Part shown: positions 18,041 through 25,154 of the stretch, in pieces | Layout of the letters: every line of letters begins with the position of its first letter | How positions within the stretch are numbered: position 1 is the stretch's first letter | Source: a virus | DNA length: 44,101 nucleotides | Direction: 5' to 3' (one strand) | Virus record (IMG/VR): IMGVR_UViG_3300050821_003083 | Coordinates: 1-44,101 of that record | Translations under genes and position numbers: made by a program | Notes under the pieces: generated by a model | The model's database searches: none | What the model was told of the DNA's origin: nothing | Seen by the model: only the letters and a program-made list of their open reading frames with translations

Positions 18041-18181
18041 GAGGGCCGAACCTTGCGGCTCGGCCCTCCCTTTACCAAGCCGCGCCGGGCCGGGCCGGGC
18101 CGCGCCGGGCCATGCGAAGCCCAGCAAAGCCTTGCCCTGCAAAGGAGCGCCCTGCCATTGCCGTGTTACCGGCGGGCCAAC
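18041..18181. repeat. Composite element 2: hairpin + (CCNNG)17 + stem-loop motif
   Basis: Two bases after the preceding stop codon, GAGGGCCGA (18041-18049) pairs with TCGGCCCTC (18060-18068). From 18075 to 18159 the sequence reads as 17 pentamers in register, mostly CCNNG. The 17-nt motif GTTACC...GGGCCAAC occupies 18165-18181, just upstream of TTTAGGGG and the next start. The order and polarity are the same as in element 1, with the GCC strand coding. Confidence 0.72.
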
Positions 18182-18196
18182 TTTAGGGGATGACGA

Positions 18197-19774
18197 ATGC
18201 CCGGCATAGGGGATCTTTTGTTCAGGCTCTCTGGCCAGCCCGATCCTTCTCAGCAGCTCGCGGCGATGCTCTCTGGGCAGCAGCCCCAGGGAGCGCCTCC
18301 GCAAGGCGCGGCTCCTCCAGGCGTCGTCCCCCCTCAGACGCCAGGAGCCGCTGCCGCCGATCCGAACACTCCAGCCCCGTCGCCCGGCGACCCGGCGCCG
18401 CCCAACTCGCAGCCGCAGCCGCAATCGCTCCAGTCCCCGCCGCAAATGAACGCGAGCTATCAGGCGCTCGCTAACCCGCCATCGATCATGTCGCTGTACA
18501 TGCAGATGAACGCGCGGAACCAAGCGAGCGATCAAATCAATCGCGGGCTCGCATTGATCGCCGCCAACCACAGCCCGCCCTCGATGCGACAGAGCATCAT
18601 GGAGAGCCTGACCGGCGGCGGGCAGGACGCGGGCCAGACCGTCAACAATTTGATGAGCCTCTACCAGGGGCAGCAGCAGATGGGCGCGCAGCAGGACATG
18701 CTGGCGCACGCCTCCGACTACGACACCAAGCTCGGCCTGCCGCCGGGGACCGCGCGCGACATGATCCTCGCCGGGAAAGGCCCCGATCTCGTCGCCAGGA
18801 TGGAACCGACGAACGAGATGCGCGACATCCAGTCGAAGCACGACATGTTCATCAAGGGAGCCGTCGCGCAGGGCCAGACGCCAGAGGCGGCCGAGCAGGA
18901 CTGGCAGCGCAATTACTTGCCGTTCATCGTCTCTGGCGGGGCTGGCGGCGGCGACGCCACGACCAAGAGCTGGCAGACGGATCGGCTCATGTGGGACCGT
19001 GACCATCCCGGCGAGCCGTACCCGTGGGGCGACAACAATCCCTCCTCCTACGGGCTCTGGAAAACCCAGCAGGGCGAGATGGTCAAGGACCAAGAGGACG
19101 CGCGCAACAAGCTGCACAACGGCTACGAGCAGAACATCACCGACCTGCGCAGCCACTTGGGTAGCATCGTCGGCCTCAAGCCCGGCGGCGATCCCAACAA
19201 CCCCGACGACTACGATCAGTCCAAGCAGGCGCTGCTCAAGAGCGCGTTGTCGAAACCCGGCGCGCAGGCCTACCTCTCAGCCGATCCCAAGGATTTAACC
19301 ACGCAAGCGGTGGGCGCGGCGTTGACGCCGGAAGAGAAGGCGGTCCTCGACGAGGTCAGGGAGACGACCGATAAAAACCAGTTGTTCGGCACGCTCAACG
19401 CCCGCGCGCCAAAGCGCGGCGTCAGCGATGTGACGGCAATCGGTTCTGGCCTTGAGGGCATGCAAAACGTCAGGAAGGGGTTCGACAGGTACTTGGATGG
19501 CGTCAAGACGACAATCGGCGCCGCCGATCAGGCGCTCGGCAACGGCTACGGCGCGGCGGGCGAAGCAGAGAACGCGCCCGACTACACCAAGCCGCTGATC
19601 AATGACGCCTACCTGCCGGGCGGCTCGATGTACCCCTTCGGCAAGAAAACCACGCCGATGACCGCTGACCAGATTGCTCAGGCGCAGGCCCACATCAAAG
19701 CAAATCCCGGCGACAAGGATAAAATCATCAGGATCATCCGAGCCAACAATTTCGACCCGAAGCCGCTCATGTGA
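18197..19774 (+). CDS. Large internal virion protein
   Basis: A 525-residue protein. The first ~85 residues are Pro/Gln/Ala-rich and disordered. The remainder is helical, with SKHDMFIKGAVAQGQTPEAAEQDWQ and an EEKAVLDEVRETTDKNQ segment, and ends ANNFDPKPLM. No catalytic motif is visible. Large, helical, Gln-rich proteins in this position are typical ejection proteins that form the transperiplasmic channel in podoviruses, which is the inference here. ATG 18197 was chosen over an ATG at 18190 because only the former frame is long; GGGGA lies upstream. Confidence 0.7.
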   Translation: MPGIGDLLFRLSGQPDPSQQLAAMLSGQQPQGAPPQGAAPPGVVPPQTPGAAAADPNTPAPSPGDPAPPNSQPQPQSLQSPPQMNASYQALANPPSIMSLYMQMNARNQASDQINRGLALIAANHSPPSMRQSIMESLTGGGQDAGQTVNNLMSLYQGQQQMGAQQDMLAHASDYDTKLGLPPGTARDMILAGKGPDLVARMEPTNEMRDIQSKHDMFIKGAVAQGQTPEAAEQDWQRNYLPFIVSGGAGGGDATTKSWQTDRLMWDRDHPGEPYPWGDNNPSSYGLWKTQQGEMVKDQEDARNKLHNGYEQNITDLRSHLGSIVGLKPGGDPNNPDDYDQSKQALLKSALSKPGAQAYLSADPKDLTTQAVGAALTPEEKAVLDEVRETTDKNQLFGTLNARAPKRGVSDVTAIGSGLEGMQNVRKGFDRYLDGVKTTIGAADQALGNGYGAAGEAENAPDYTKPLINDAYLPGGSMYPFGKKTTPMTADQIAQAQAHIKANPGDKDKIIRIIRANNFDPKPLM

Positions 19775-19780
19775 GGACCG

Positions 19781-20791
19781 ATGGCGAGCAATGACCCCCT
19801 TGCTGGCTACAAGAAGCCCTTGGCCCCAGCCAAGGACCCGCAGCCGCAACCGCCTGCCGCCCCGGCCGCCGGTCCGCTTACTGGCTACAATCCGCCTAAG
19901 CCGCCGCCTGCCGCGCCCGCGCCAGCCACGACAACGCCGCCCCCTGCCGCCGATCCCAACGCCCAGGCCCCCGGCGGCTTCGACGTAGGTCAGTTTCATT
20001 TCGGGCTTAACGAACAGGGGGTGCCGGGCGTGGCCTATCCGGCGCCGGGGGGCAGTTTCTTCTCGTTGACCGGGCCGGGGTGGGGGGTCGGGTCACAGAC
20101 CGCGCACGATGTGCAGGACCGGCTCACTAATAACGCCCTCTACAACGCCGCCGATCCTATCACGTCGGCGGTTGGCGGCAGCGACTTGGCGACGCTGCGC
20201 GCCCAGCGTCAGGCGATGGATGCGCGGATGCCCGTAGCGGCCAAGGCGACCGCTGACATCGGCGCGCAATTCATGCCGCAGAACATCCTGCTGAACCGCT
20301 TCGGCGGTCCAGCGGCTCAAGGCGCCGTGCAGCAAGGGGTGGGGAGCTTCAATGCGGGGAACGATCTCTCGACGGCTGGCAAGGACGCCGTCATCGGCGC
20401 CGCGACTGGAAAGGTCGCCCAGCTCGCTGGCGGGGCGCTCAATCCTCAAAACGTAGGCTGGGCGGCTGGCAAAGCGATAGAGAACGCCCCAGCGATGGTT
20501 GGCCTCAAGTTTGGCGGGTTCGGGGGCGGGTGGGCCGCCGACAAATTCAGCAAGGGGATCGTGGAGCCAGCAGCCAGACGGGCCGAGGAGTTTGTTAACA
20601 ACTACATGCCCGACTGGCCCTACGGCAGAAACTTGGTTCAGAATGCGGTCGTCGGGGGCGGGCAGACCGCGCTCGATACGGATGCAGGCACGACAGCGCG
20701 GCAGAGCCTGCGGAGCTATCTGTCGCCGGGGGGCGACTGGAGCGCCGCCGGAACAGCGCTCCAGAACTTAAGAGGAATGCTGCCGTTCTAA
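19781..20791 (+). CDS. Internal virion protein, Pro-rich then Gly/Ala-rich
   Basis: 336 residues. Residues 1-65 carry two LxGYxxP repeats (PLAGYKKPL, PLTGYNPPK) and poly-Pro/Ala runs. Residues about 105-300 are Ala/Gly-rich and amphipathic, with possible membrane-interacting stretches (for example AVIGAATGKVAQLAGGAL). This is the last gene of the structural block. Its final 24 nt overlap a leftward small membrane-protein gene. Ejection protein is the best guess. Confidence 0.65.
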   Translation: MASNDPLAGYKKPLAPAKDPQPQPPAAPAAGPLTGYNPPKPPPAAPAPATTTPPPAADPNAQAPGGFDVGQFHFGLNEQGVPGVAYPAPGGSFFSLTGPGWGVGSQTAHDVQDRLTNNALYNAADPITSAVGGSDLATLRAQRQAMDARMPVAAKATADIGAQFMPQNILLNRFGGPAAQGAVQQGVGSFNAGNDLSTAGKDAVIGAATGKVAQLAGGALNPQNVGWAAGKAIENAPAMVGLKFGGFGGGWAADKFSKGIVEPAARRAEEFVNNYMPDWPYGRNLVQNAVVGGGQTALDTDAGTTARQSLRSYLSPGGDWSAAGTALQNLRGMLPF

Positions 20792-20908
20792 GAGGCGGCC
20801 GATCAGGCTGCGACAGCGTTGGGTCACGTAGCCTAACCCAGCCAGCGCAAAGCCCCAAACAAGGACCACGACGCCGAGGACGATAAGGACAGTGAGAAGG
20901 GTTTGCAT
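20768..20908 (-). CDS. 46-residue membrane protein (cassette d)
   Basis: The product begins MQTLLTVLIVLGVVVLVWGF, a single transmembrane helix (residues about 4-27), followed by a short basic tail ending RLLERQHSS. It is read leftward from ATG at 20908, behind a leader (CAACAAGAGATCAACC) nearly identical to that of the next cassette, which also starts ATGCAAAC. The stop lies inside the end of the convergent internal-protein gene. It resembles a toxin-like or holin-like mini membrane protein; the function is unknown. Confidence 0.6.
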   Translation of the reverse strand: MQTLLTVLIVLGVVVLVWGFALAGLGYVTQRCRSLIGRLLERQHSS

Positions 20909-20920
20909 GGTTGATCTCTT

Positions 20921-21069
20921 GTTGTCACGGGGCTAACTTATCACCGCGCGGCCCGAAAGGCGGCGCATGGCACGGCAAGGCCGGGCGGGGCACGTCCCAG
21001 CGGGGCGTGGCTCGGATAGGCGCGGCAATGCATGGCGAGTGGGGGCGCTACCGTGATAGCGCCCCCACT
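20921..21069. repeat. Composite element 3: motif + (NNGGC)16 + 13-bp hairpin
   Basis: Read on the + strand, the 17-nt motif (20921-20937) is followed by 16 pentamers in register (20957-21036), then a perfect 13-bp hairpin AGTGGGGGCGCTA/TAGCGCCCCCACT (21038-21069). On the minus strand, which codes for the flanking mini-genes, the order is hairpin, GCC tract, motif, start codon. The stop codon of the upstream mini-gene lies at the inner edge of the hairpin arm (21048-21050). Confidence 0.75.
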
Positions 21070-21182
21070 TTCGCCGTCGCGCGTTGGAGCCAGTTCCTGC
21101 AGATCTGGACCGCCCAAACGATCCCGGCCAGCGCAGTGCCTAAGCAAGCGATGACGATGACGATGGTCGCGATGGTTTGCAT
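21048..21182 (-). CDS. 44-residue membrane protein (cassette c)
   Basis: The product begins MQTIATIVIVIACLGTALAG and continues IVWAV, forming one transmembrane helix (residues about 4-25), then a basic amphipathic tail RNWLQRATAKVGALSR. Its leader matches that of cassette d. Its last codons and the overlapping hairpin match the 3' end of cassette b (KVGALS). The centre differs from both, so the gene looks like a variable core between constant ends. The function is unknown. It is shorter than most automatic gene-calling limits. Confidence 0.6.
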   Translation of the reverse strand: MQTIATIVIVIACLGTALAGIVWAVQICRNWLQRATAKVGALSR

Positions 21183-21194
21183 GGTTGCTCTCTT

Positions 21195-21378
21195 GTTGGC
21201 TTGGGGCTAACTTGTTCACGCGCGGCCCGACAGGGCGGCGCAAAGGCAAGGCGCGGACTGGCACGGCGCGGCCAGGAGCGGCAAGGCGCTGCTAGGCGGC
21301 GCGCGGAGCTGCGGGGCAGCGCGAGGCTGGCTGGCTCGGCATGGCGAGTGGGGGCGCTATCACGACAACGCCCCCACT
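21195..21378. repeat. Composite element 4: motif + (CNNGG)17 + 10-bp hairpin
   Basis: The motif (21195-21211) is followed by 17 pentamers in register (21242-21326), two slipped units, and a hairpin AGTGGGGGCG/CGCCCCCACT (21347-21378). The hairpin and the following TTTCGCCG are shared with element 3, and the motif plus leader are also shared, so elements 3 and 4 are diverged duplicates. The stop codon of the upstream mini-gene (21360-21362) lies in the hairpin loop. Confidence 0.75.
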
Positions 21379-21461
21379 TTCGCCGCGATGCGCAGCAGCA
21401 GCCACAGGCCGACGACCGACATGACGAGGTGCGAGGCCGCCATCCAGATCAGCAGTTTCAT
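21360..21461 (-). CDS. 33-residue membrane protein (cassette b)
   Basis: The product begins MKLLIWMAASHLVMSVVGLW and is one hydrophobic helix (residues 2-25) followed by RIAAKVGALS. The start ATG overlaps the stop of the upstream gene (ATGA), so the pair is probably translationally coupled. The 3' end shares the KVGALS coding sequence and hairpin with cassette c. The role is unknown; tiny phage membrane proteins are often holin or antiholin-like or superinfection-exclusion factors, but nothing here decides between these. Confidence 0.58.
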   Translation of the reverse strand: MKLLIWMAASHLVMSVVGLWLLLRIAAKVGALS

Positions 21462-21655
21462 TTGATGAAGTGCGCGACGGTTAGAATGACGCCGGACATA
21501 GCCGCCACAGCGGTTAAGACGATGGCGGCGGCTTTCAGCGCCTCCCACCATGCCTGTTTTCGATAGAGATCAATTTGTACGGTCATCAGCTCGATCCTTA
21601 ATTGGCGTTCTCGGTCGTCGGTCACATTGTACCCGCGTTGTCCTTGGGCCAACAT
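21458..21655 (-). CDS. Small one-helix membrane protein (cassette a)
   Basis: About 65 residues from ATG 21655, which has a GGAG six bases upstream. Alternative starts are GTG 21706, GTG 21625 and an internal ATG 21586 preceded by AAGGA. The N-terminal half is charged (DDRERQLRIELMTVQIDLYR) and the C-terminal half is a transmembrane helix ending VAHFIK. The plan resembles small alphaproteobacterial phage membrane proteins with an N-terminal helix of the form RELxLRIELxxVQID. It is the first gene of the leftward mini-membrane-protein series. Confidence 0.6.
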   Translation of the reverse strand: MLAQGQRGYNVTDDRERQLRIELMTVQIDLYRKQAWWEALKAAAIVLTAVAAMSGVILTVAHFIK

Positions 21656-21987
21656 ATAACACTCCGCCCGCGTAGCGCCATGACAATGCGGGCCAAAGAT
21701 CTGCACCTGCGAGCCAAGTGTGCGGAGGGGTGCGGGATTTCGATGCTGGGGCCGCAGGCATTTGCTTAGGGCGATGTGCGGGAGATTTCGGCTTAAGCCC
21801 TTGTTTTCTCTCGATTGTCAGCTTTAGCGTTTAAATCCGCAGCGCAAATTGCTCCCAATGAAAACAGCCACTTAACGACACAAAATCCCGCACGTAATTT
21901 GGTGCGGGATTTTTATTTCTCGCTCCTGTCATGCCGAACAGCTACAGTCGAGCATTGTTCGAACCGCTTCGACCAGGGGTCCCCACC
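21656..21987. other. Intergenic regulatory stretch with GTGCGGGATTT repeats
   Basis: 332 nt with no convincing gene, separating a leftward mini-gene operon from the rightward PEP-CTERM gene. It holds GTGCGGGATTT at 21730, GTGCGGGAGATTT at 21776, and an inverted pair within the terminator-like hairpin at 21882-21913. The stretch from about 21790 to 21880 is visibly more AT-rich than its surroundings, so divergent promoters are likely here, but I cannot define a clean -35/-10 pair. Confidence 0.5.
21882..21913. terminator. 12-bp hairpin terminator
   Basis: AAAATCCCGCAC (21882-21893) pairs perfectly with GTGCGGGATTTT (21902-21913) around an 8-nt loop, followed by TATTT. The A run and T run flank both arms, so it could terminate in either direction. 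It stands just upstream of the PEP-CTERM gene and would insulate it from leftward and rightward read-through. Confidence 0.75.
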
Positions 21988-22560
21988 ATGAAAGCCATCC
22001 TTCTCGCGGCCGGGCTCGCGCTCGCCGCCTCGCCTGCCATCGCCGCCACCCAGATCACCGTCGAGGACATCGGCGCCGTCCTCAACCAATCGCTCGCGCT
22101 CCCGGCCGAGGACACGCCCGGCTCGGGCATCGGGTTCGAACAGTTTTTCGAGTTCACGCTGCCGGTCAAGGAAACCGTCACGCTGTCGGTGAGCGACAGT
22201 GCGACCGGCGCGCAGCGGATCGTCGGCGGCGTACTGTCGCTCAACACCTTCACCTCGACCGCGCCCGTGTCGCCGTTCCAGCCGCTCGGCGCGCTGATCG
22301 AAAGCTCGGCGCTCAACAACGTGATCGGCGGCCAGGAGGGGACTGTGACGCCCGACGCGCTCGGGGCCGGGGCGTACTTCGCGGAGGTGAGCGGCGCCAG
22401 CGGGCTCGCCCCGATCCACATCGCCATTGACGGCACGGTCACCGCGACGGCGGCGGTGCCTGAGCCGTCGACCTGGGCAATGCTGCTCGTCGGCTTTATT
22501 GGCTTGGCGTGGGGGAGCCTGACCCGTCGCCGGGTTCGCGAGCTTCATGCTGCTGCCTGA
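21988..22560 (+). CDS. PEP-CTERM cell-surface protein
   Basis: A 190-residue secreted protein. Residues 1-20 (MKAILLAAGLALAASPAIAA) are a clear Sec signal peptide. The mature part is beta-rich and begins its conserved zone with FEQFFEFTLPV, resembling the FxDxF group. The C-terminus has the complete tripartite sorting signal: VPEPSTW (PEP at 158-160), a hydrophobic helix (163-178) and RRR (180-182). Such proteins are processed by a host exosortase and placed on the surface or in the exopolysaccharide matrix; no exosortase is encoded here. It is a single rightward gene among leftward ones with a terminator upstream, which is the layout of a phage moron. ATG 21988 was chosen because the signal peptide starts there. 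Confidence 0.85.
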   Translation: MKAILLAAGLALAASPAIAATQITVEDIGAVLNQSLALPAEDTPGSGIGFEQFFEFTLPVKETVTLSVSDSATGAQRIVGGVLSLNTFTSTAPVSPFQPLGALIESSALNNVIGGQEGTVTPDALGAGAYFAEVSGASGLAPIHIAIDGTVTATAAVPEPSTWAMLLVGFIGLAWGSLTRRRVRELHAAA

Positions 22561-22843
22561 GCCTCTCCAGCATGCGCTTGTGCGCGGCCCATAGATCGGG
22601 GCCGCGCGAGACGCAGATCGCCGCCAGGGCGGCTTGATGCAGTTGGTCTGGACCGATGCGCAGCATCGCGCTGGTGATGCGCTCGATCTCGTCCATGATC
22701 CTCGCCGGATTGATGCGCGCCTGGGTGACGACCTCGTTGCAGGCGTCGCAGCAGCGCCCCTTCTGCGCGAGCGGGGCCGGGTTGTTGCCGACGCGCTCGT
22801 AGGGCAGGCCGCAGAGGCAGCAGTTATCAGGCTTCTTGGTCAT
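22496..22843 (-). CDS. Small zinc-binding phage protein
   Basis: 115 residues. The N-terminal region has CCLCGLPYE and then GRCCDACNEVV, two Cys pairs that should form a zinc knuckle. The rest is helical and charged. GGGAG lies upstream of ATG 22843. Its 3' end overlaps the convergent PEP-CTERM gene by about 65 nt. It is the last gene of the leftward integrase/recombination operon. The function is unknown. Confidence 0.7.
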   Translation of the reverse strand: MTKKPDNCCLCGLPYERVGNNPAPLAQKGRCCDACNEVVTQARINPARIMDEIERITSAMLRIGPDQLHQAALAAICVSRGPDLWAAHKRMLERLRQQHEAREPGDGSGSPTPSQ

Positions 22844-23157
22844 CACAGCTCCCTCATCAGTTGCTTGTCGCCGGTCACGATCACAATCGGGCCGACGAGA
22901 ATGTCGCGGCCGAGGAACCGAGGCTCTTGCGCGTACCACAGGGCGCTGGCGCGCGAGTTGACGCGCAGGTTGAGGTGGAGCTTGCCATGCTCGTTGCAGA
23001 AGGCCACGCACGGCTTGCCATCGTAGCGGGTGAAGTACGGCACGATCTCGATGTCGCCGCCCACGCCGCCCTGGAGGGCCTCCAAAGCAGGCGGGGCCGT
23101 CAGCTCTTGCGAACTGACGGCCCCGCCGACCTGGATGATGGTGAGGAGGCCCCTCAT
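22843..23157 (-). CDS. DUF3846-like protein
   Basis: 104 residues matching the DUF3846 pattern: an IEIVPYF strand, CVAFCNEHGKLHLNLRVNSRASALW in the middle, and DILVGPIVIVTGDKQLM near the end. Members are common in phages and plasmids and their function is unknown. The start overlaps the stop of the upstream gene (ATGA), and the stop overlaps the next start. Confidence 0.72.
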   Translation of the reverse strand: MRGLLTIIQVGGAVSSQELTAPPALEALQGGVGGDIEIVPYFTRYDGKPCVAFCNEHGKLHLNLRVNSRASALWYAQEPRFLGRDILVGPIVIVTGDKQLMREL

Positions 23158-23357
23158 CGAAGCGCGTTATTGGCGATGTTGAGCGCCGCTAGCAGCAGGC
23201 GGTCAGCGTCGTTGCCGCGCTTGTACGCTTTGTCGATGATTGACTTGTGCTTGACCGCTATGTTGGCGATGTCGATCAGAGCCTCACGCAAGTCCGTCGT
23301 CGGTGGTTGGTTGAAGATGTTGGCCATATTCGGCGGCAGGATTTGGCGTTCTCTCAC
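23154..23357 (-). CDS. 67-residue helical protein
   Basis: I chose GTG 23357 because GAGGAGG precedes it by five bases and it overlaps the integrase stop (GTGA); an internal ATG at 23327 lacks a ribosome site. The product is a short Pro/Asn-rich start followed by two helices (LREALIDIANIAVKHKSIIDKAYKRGND and ADRLLLAALNIANNAL). It is coupled to the integrase at its start and to the DUF3846-like gene at its end. It might be an excisionase-type partner by position, but no HTH is visible. Confidence 0.6.
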   Translation of the reverse strand: MRERQILPPNMANIFNQPPTTDLREALIDIANIAVKHKSIIDKAYKRGNDADRLLLAALNIANNALR

Positions 23358-24478
23358 GCGGCCCTCCTCTTCGCCAAGAGGTGGATCTCGGCCTTCGCGA
23401 TGGCGTCGTGTTCGGCGGTCTGGGTGTAGCGGATCGCCGTTTGCAGGTTCCATCCATAGATCGCCTGCAGCGTCTGGTGCTTGGCCCCGGCCGCCGCCAA
23501 GCGGGTGGCGCCCAAGTGCCTGAGGCCGTGCGGCGTGCATTTCGGCACGCCCGCCTTGTCGCAGGCGGCGCGGAACCAACGGCCGAACCGCTCGATGTTG
23601 AACGGGGCGCCCGTGTTGGGATCGAGGAGGAAGGTCAGGTCGCCCTTCTCGTTGCAGGCGTCGATGGCCTCCTGCAACACCGGCAGCATCCACACCTTGA
23701 TCGCCTTTCCGGTCTTTTGCGCGTCGATCCCCGACAGCGAGCCCGTCGTGGTGTGCTGGCGGCCTACCTTGACGACATCGACGCCGCGCTGGCCTGAGTA
23801 GAGCATGAGCGCGTAGGCGAGCCGCTCGCGCGTGCCGAGCGGGTAGGCCGCCTCGAACTGATCCACCTCCGCTTCGCTCCAGACATGGTTGGTGCCGCCC
23901 TTGTACTTCACGCCCTTGACGCCCAGGCAGGGGTTCTTGGCGAGGTGCTTCTTTTCGACGGCCCAGTCGAACACCAGCCTGAGGTGGGCGACGGCGGTGT
24001 TGGCGGCGGTGAGCTTGCCGGTGGCGGCGATGTCATCGCGCAGGTCCGAGATCGTCTCGTCGCTGATCGCGCGGAACGGGACCGAACCGTTCTTCTTGGC
24101 GATCCGCCCCAGGACGTTGCGGCGTTGCTTCTGGGTCCCCTCGGCCATCTGGCGCTGGCCCGGCGAGCGCAGGAACTGGTCAATCAGCCACGCCAGCGAG
24201 GCGGGGTTCGTGGGCGAGAGGCCGCCCGGCTTCGGGGCCTCGACGGGCGCATCGGTATGGCCATAGGTCAGCCGGGCCTTGAAGTAGGCCTCCTCGAACG
24301 CCTGCGTGCCGAACACCTCGTTGATGCGGATGCGCGGCCCATGGCCTTCGCGGTAGGTCCAGATCGGATTGCCGCGAAAGTCGATCTCGGCGTGCAGGCC
24401 CTTCGGTCTGCGGCGGCCCGGCCCGAAGGCCTGGGTGCGATGGTCGTTGTCGTCCTGCTTGCGTGAAACGGTTTGCAT
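23354..24478 (-). CDS. int: Tyrosine integrase
   Basis: A 374-residue site-specific recombinase. The N-terminal arm-binding region is followed by a SAM-like core-binding domain (about 90-185). The catalytic domain shows YSGQRGVDV (R231), QKTGK (Lys 255 or 258), PHGLRH (H317, R320), YGWN (W343 in the His/Trp position) and IRYTQTA (Y351, nucleophile). All six active-site positions appear present, so the enzyme should be functional and the phage temperate. The attachment site was not identified; no tRNA-like sequence is evident beside the gene. Confidence 0.93.
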   Translation of the reverse strand: MQTVSRKQDDNDHRTQAFGPGRRRPKGLHAEIDFRGNPIWTYREGHGPRIRINEVFGTQAFEEAYFKARLTYGHTDAPVEAPKPGGLSPTNPASLAWLIDQFLRSPGQRQMAEGTQKQRRNVLGRIAKKNGSVPFRAISDETISDLRDDIAATGKLTAANTAVAHLRLVFDWAVEKKHLAKNPCLGVKGVKYKGGTNHVWSEAEVDQFEAAYPLGTRERLAYALMLYSGQRGVDVVKVGRQHTTTGSLSGIDAQKTGKAIKVWMLPVLQEAIDACNEKGDLTFLLDPNTGAPFNIERFGRWFRAACDKAGVPKCTPHGLRHLGATRLAAAGAKHQTLQAIYGWNLQTAIRYTQTAEHDAIAKAEIHLLAKRRAA

Positions 24479-24483
24479 AGCCC

Positions 24484-24693
24484 TTACCAGTTAAGTTTTA
24501 TCTTCGGCCCCCCGTTTAATTCCGGTGCGGGAGGTTGGCCCAGTGCCAACTTCTCCAGATAAGTGTCGTCCATTATCATTACAATAGCCCCCTGGCCGAT
24601 CTCGATGCGGACCGCTTTGACGCCCGCCCACTTCGCGGCCTTCAGCGCCCGCTTGTAATCCTCCATCAGAGGCCCGTTGTGCTTAGTGGGCAT
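24484..24693 (-). CDS. Small protein of unknown function
   Basis: 69 residues starting MPTKHNGPLMEDYKRALKAA, with a helical N-terminal half and a beta segment VRIEIGQGAIVMIMDD. It shares its first bases (ATGCCCACTAAG) with the upstream gene at 24892, suggesting common origin of the start regions. It overlaps that gene's 3' end. A copy of the 17-nt GTT...GGG...AAC motif (24534-24550, minus strand) falls inside its coding sequence. No domain is recognised. Confidence 0.6.
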   Translation of the reverse strand: MPTKHNGPLMEDYKRALKAAKWAGVKAVRIEIGQGAIVMIMDDTYLEKLALGQPPAPELNGGPKIKLNW

Positions 24694-24892
24694 CTGTCGC
24701 CTTTTCGGCGAACAGGTCGCCGGTTGGATGTTCAAGTTCGAAGAACCAGTCCTCGACGGCGTTCTGGATGGCTTGAGAGAGCGACCGGATTTGCGCCTCA
24801 GTCTCACGCGGCTGGATTTCAGCTAGAAAATAGAGGGCGAGACGCTCGCAGGCTGGATCATAGCTCCATTGCCGCTTCGTCTTAGTGGGCAT
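24683..24892 (-). CDS. Small acidic protein of unknown function
   Basis: 69 residues starting MPTKTKRQWSYDPACERLAL, then a helical EAQIRSLSQAIQNAVEDWFFELEH. The pattern (DPxCERLALYFL, then AIQxAVEDWF) looks like a conserved small phage protein, but I cannot name a family. It overlaps its neighbours at both ends, which supports real translation in this leftward operon. Confidence 0.65.
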   Translation of the reverse strand: MPTKTKRQWSYDPACERLALYFLAEIQPRETEAQIRSLSQAIQNAVEDWFFELEHPTGDLFAEKATDAH

Positions 24893-25154
24893 TTGCAGCC
24901 TCCAGGGCGGCCCGTAGGAGGGCATGAGCGCGGGTGGCTTCATCAGCCTCGCCGCCGTCGAGATCGGCCCTGGCGAGGCTGGGAAGGGGAATGTCTGGCT
25001 CTTCAGTCGGTAATTGAATTGCCGCCTTTTCCCGACCGACCGGCCGCACCATTTGACGCGCCACGCCGCACCGCTGCGGCCAGGGGTAATACCAGCGGGA
25101 ATAACAATGCGCCTCGACCGGCAGCGCGATGGCGGCCGACAGAATGGCCGCCAT
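24882..25154 (-). CDS. Secreted small protein with Cys pair
   Basis: 90 residues from ATG 25154. MAAILSAAIALPVEA is a short signal peptide, followed by HCYSRWYYPWPQRCGVARQ with two cysteines that could bond in the periplasm, and a Pro/Ala-rich helical remainder. The start codon lies inside one arm of the perfect 12-bp hairpin at 25126-25157, so initiation may be structure-controlled. A longer form starting within the pentamer tract is possible but would encode repeat-derived residues. The function is unknown. Confidence 0.65.
   Translation of the reverse strand: MAAILSAAIALPVEAHCYSRWYYPWPQRCGVARQMVRPVGREKAAIQLPTEEPDIPLPSLARADLDGGEADEATRAHALLRAALEAANAH

Noticed and set aside
17915-19156. 413-codon minus-strand frame
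   Set aside because: Antisense to internal virion genes and running through element 2; no domain pattern.
21946-21990. tRNA-like end (GTTCGAAC ... CCACCA) before the PEP-CTERM gene
   Set aside because: No T-arm or acceptor pairing could be built around it, so it is not a tRNA or a convincing attachment site.
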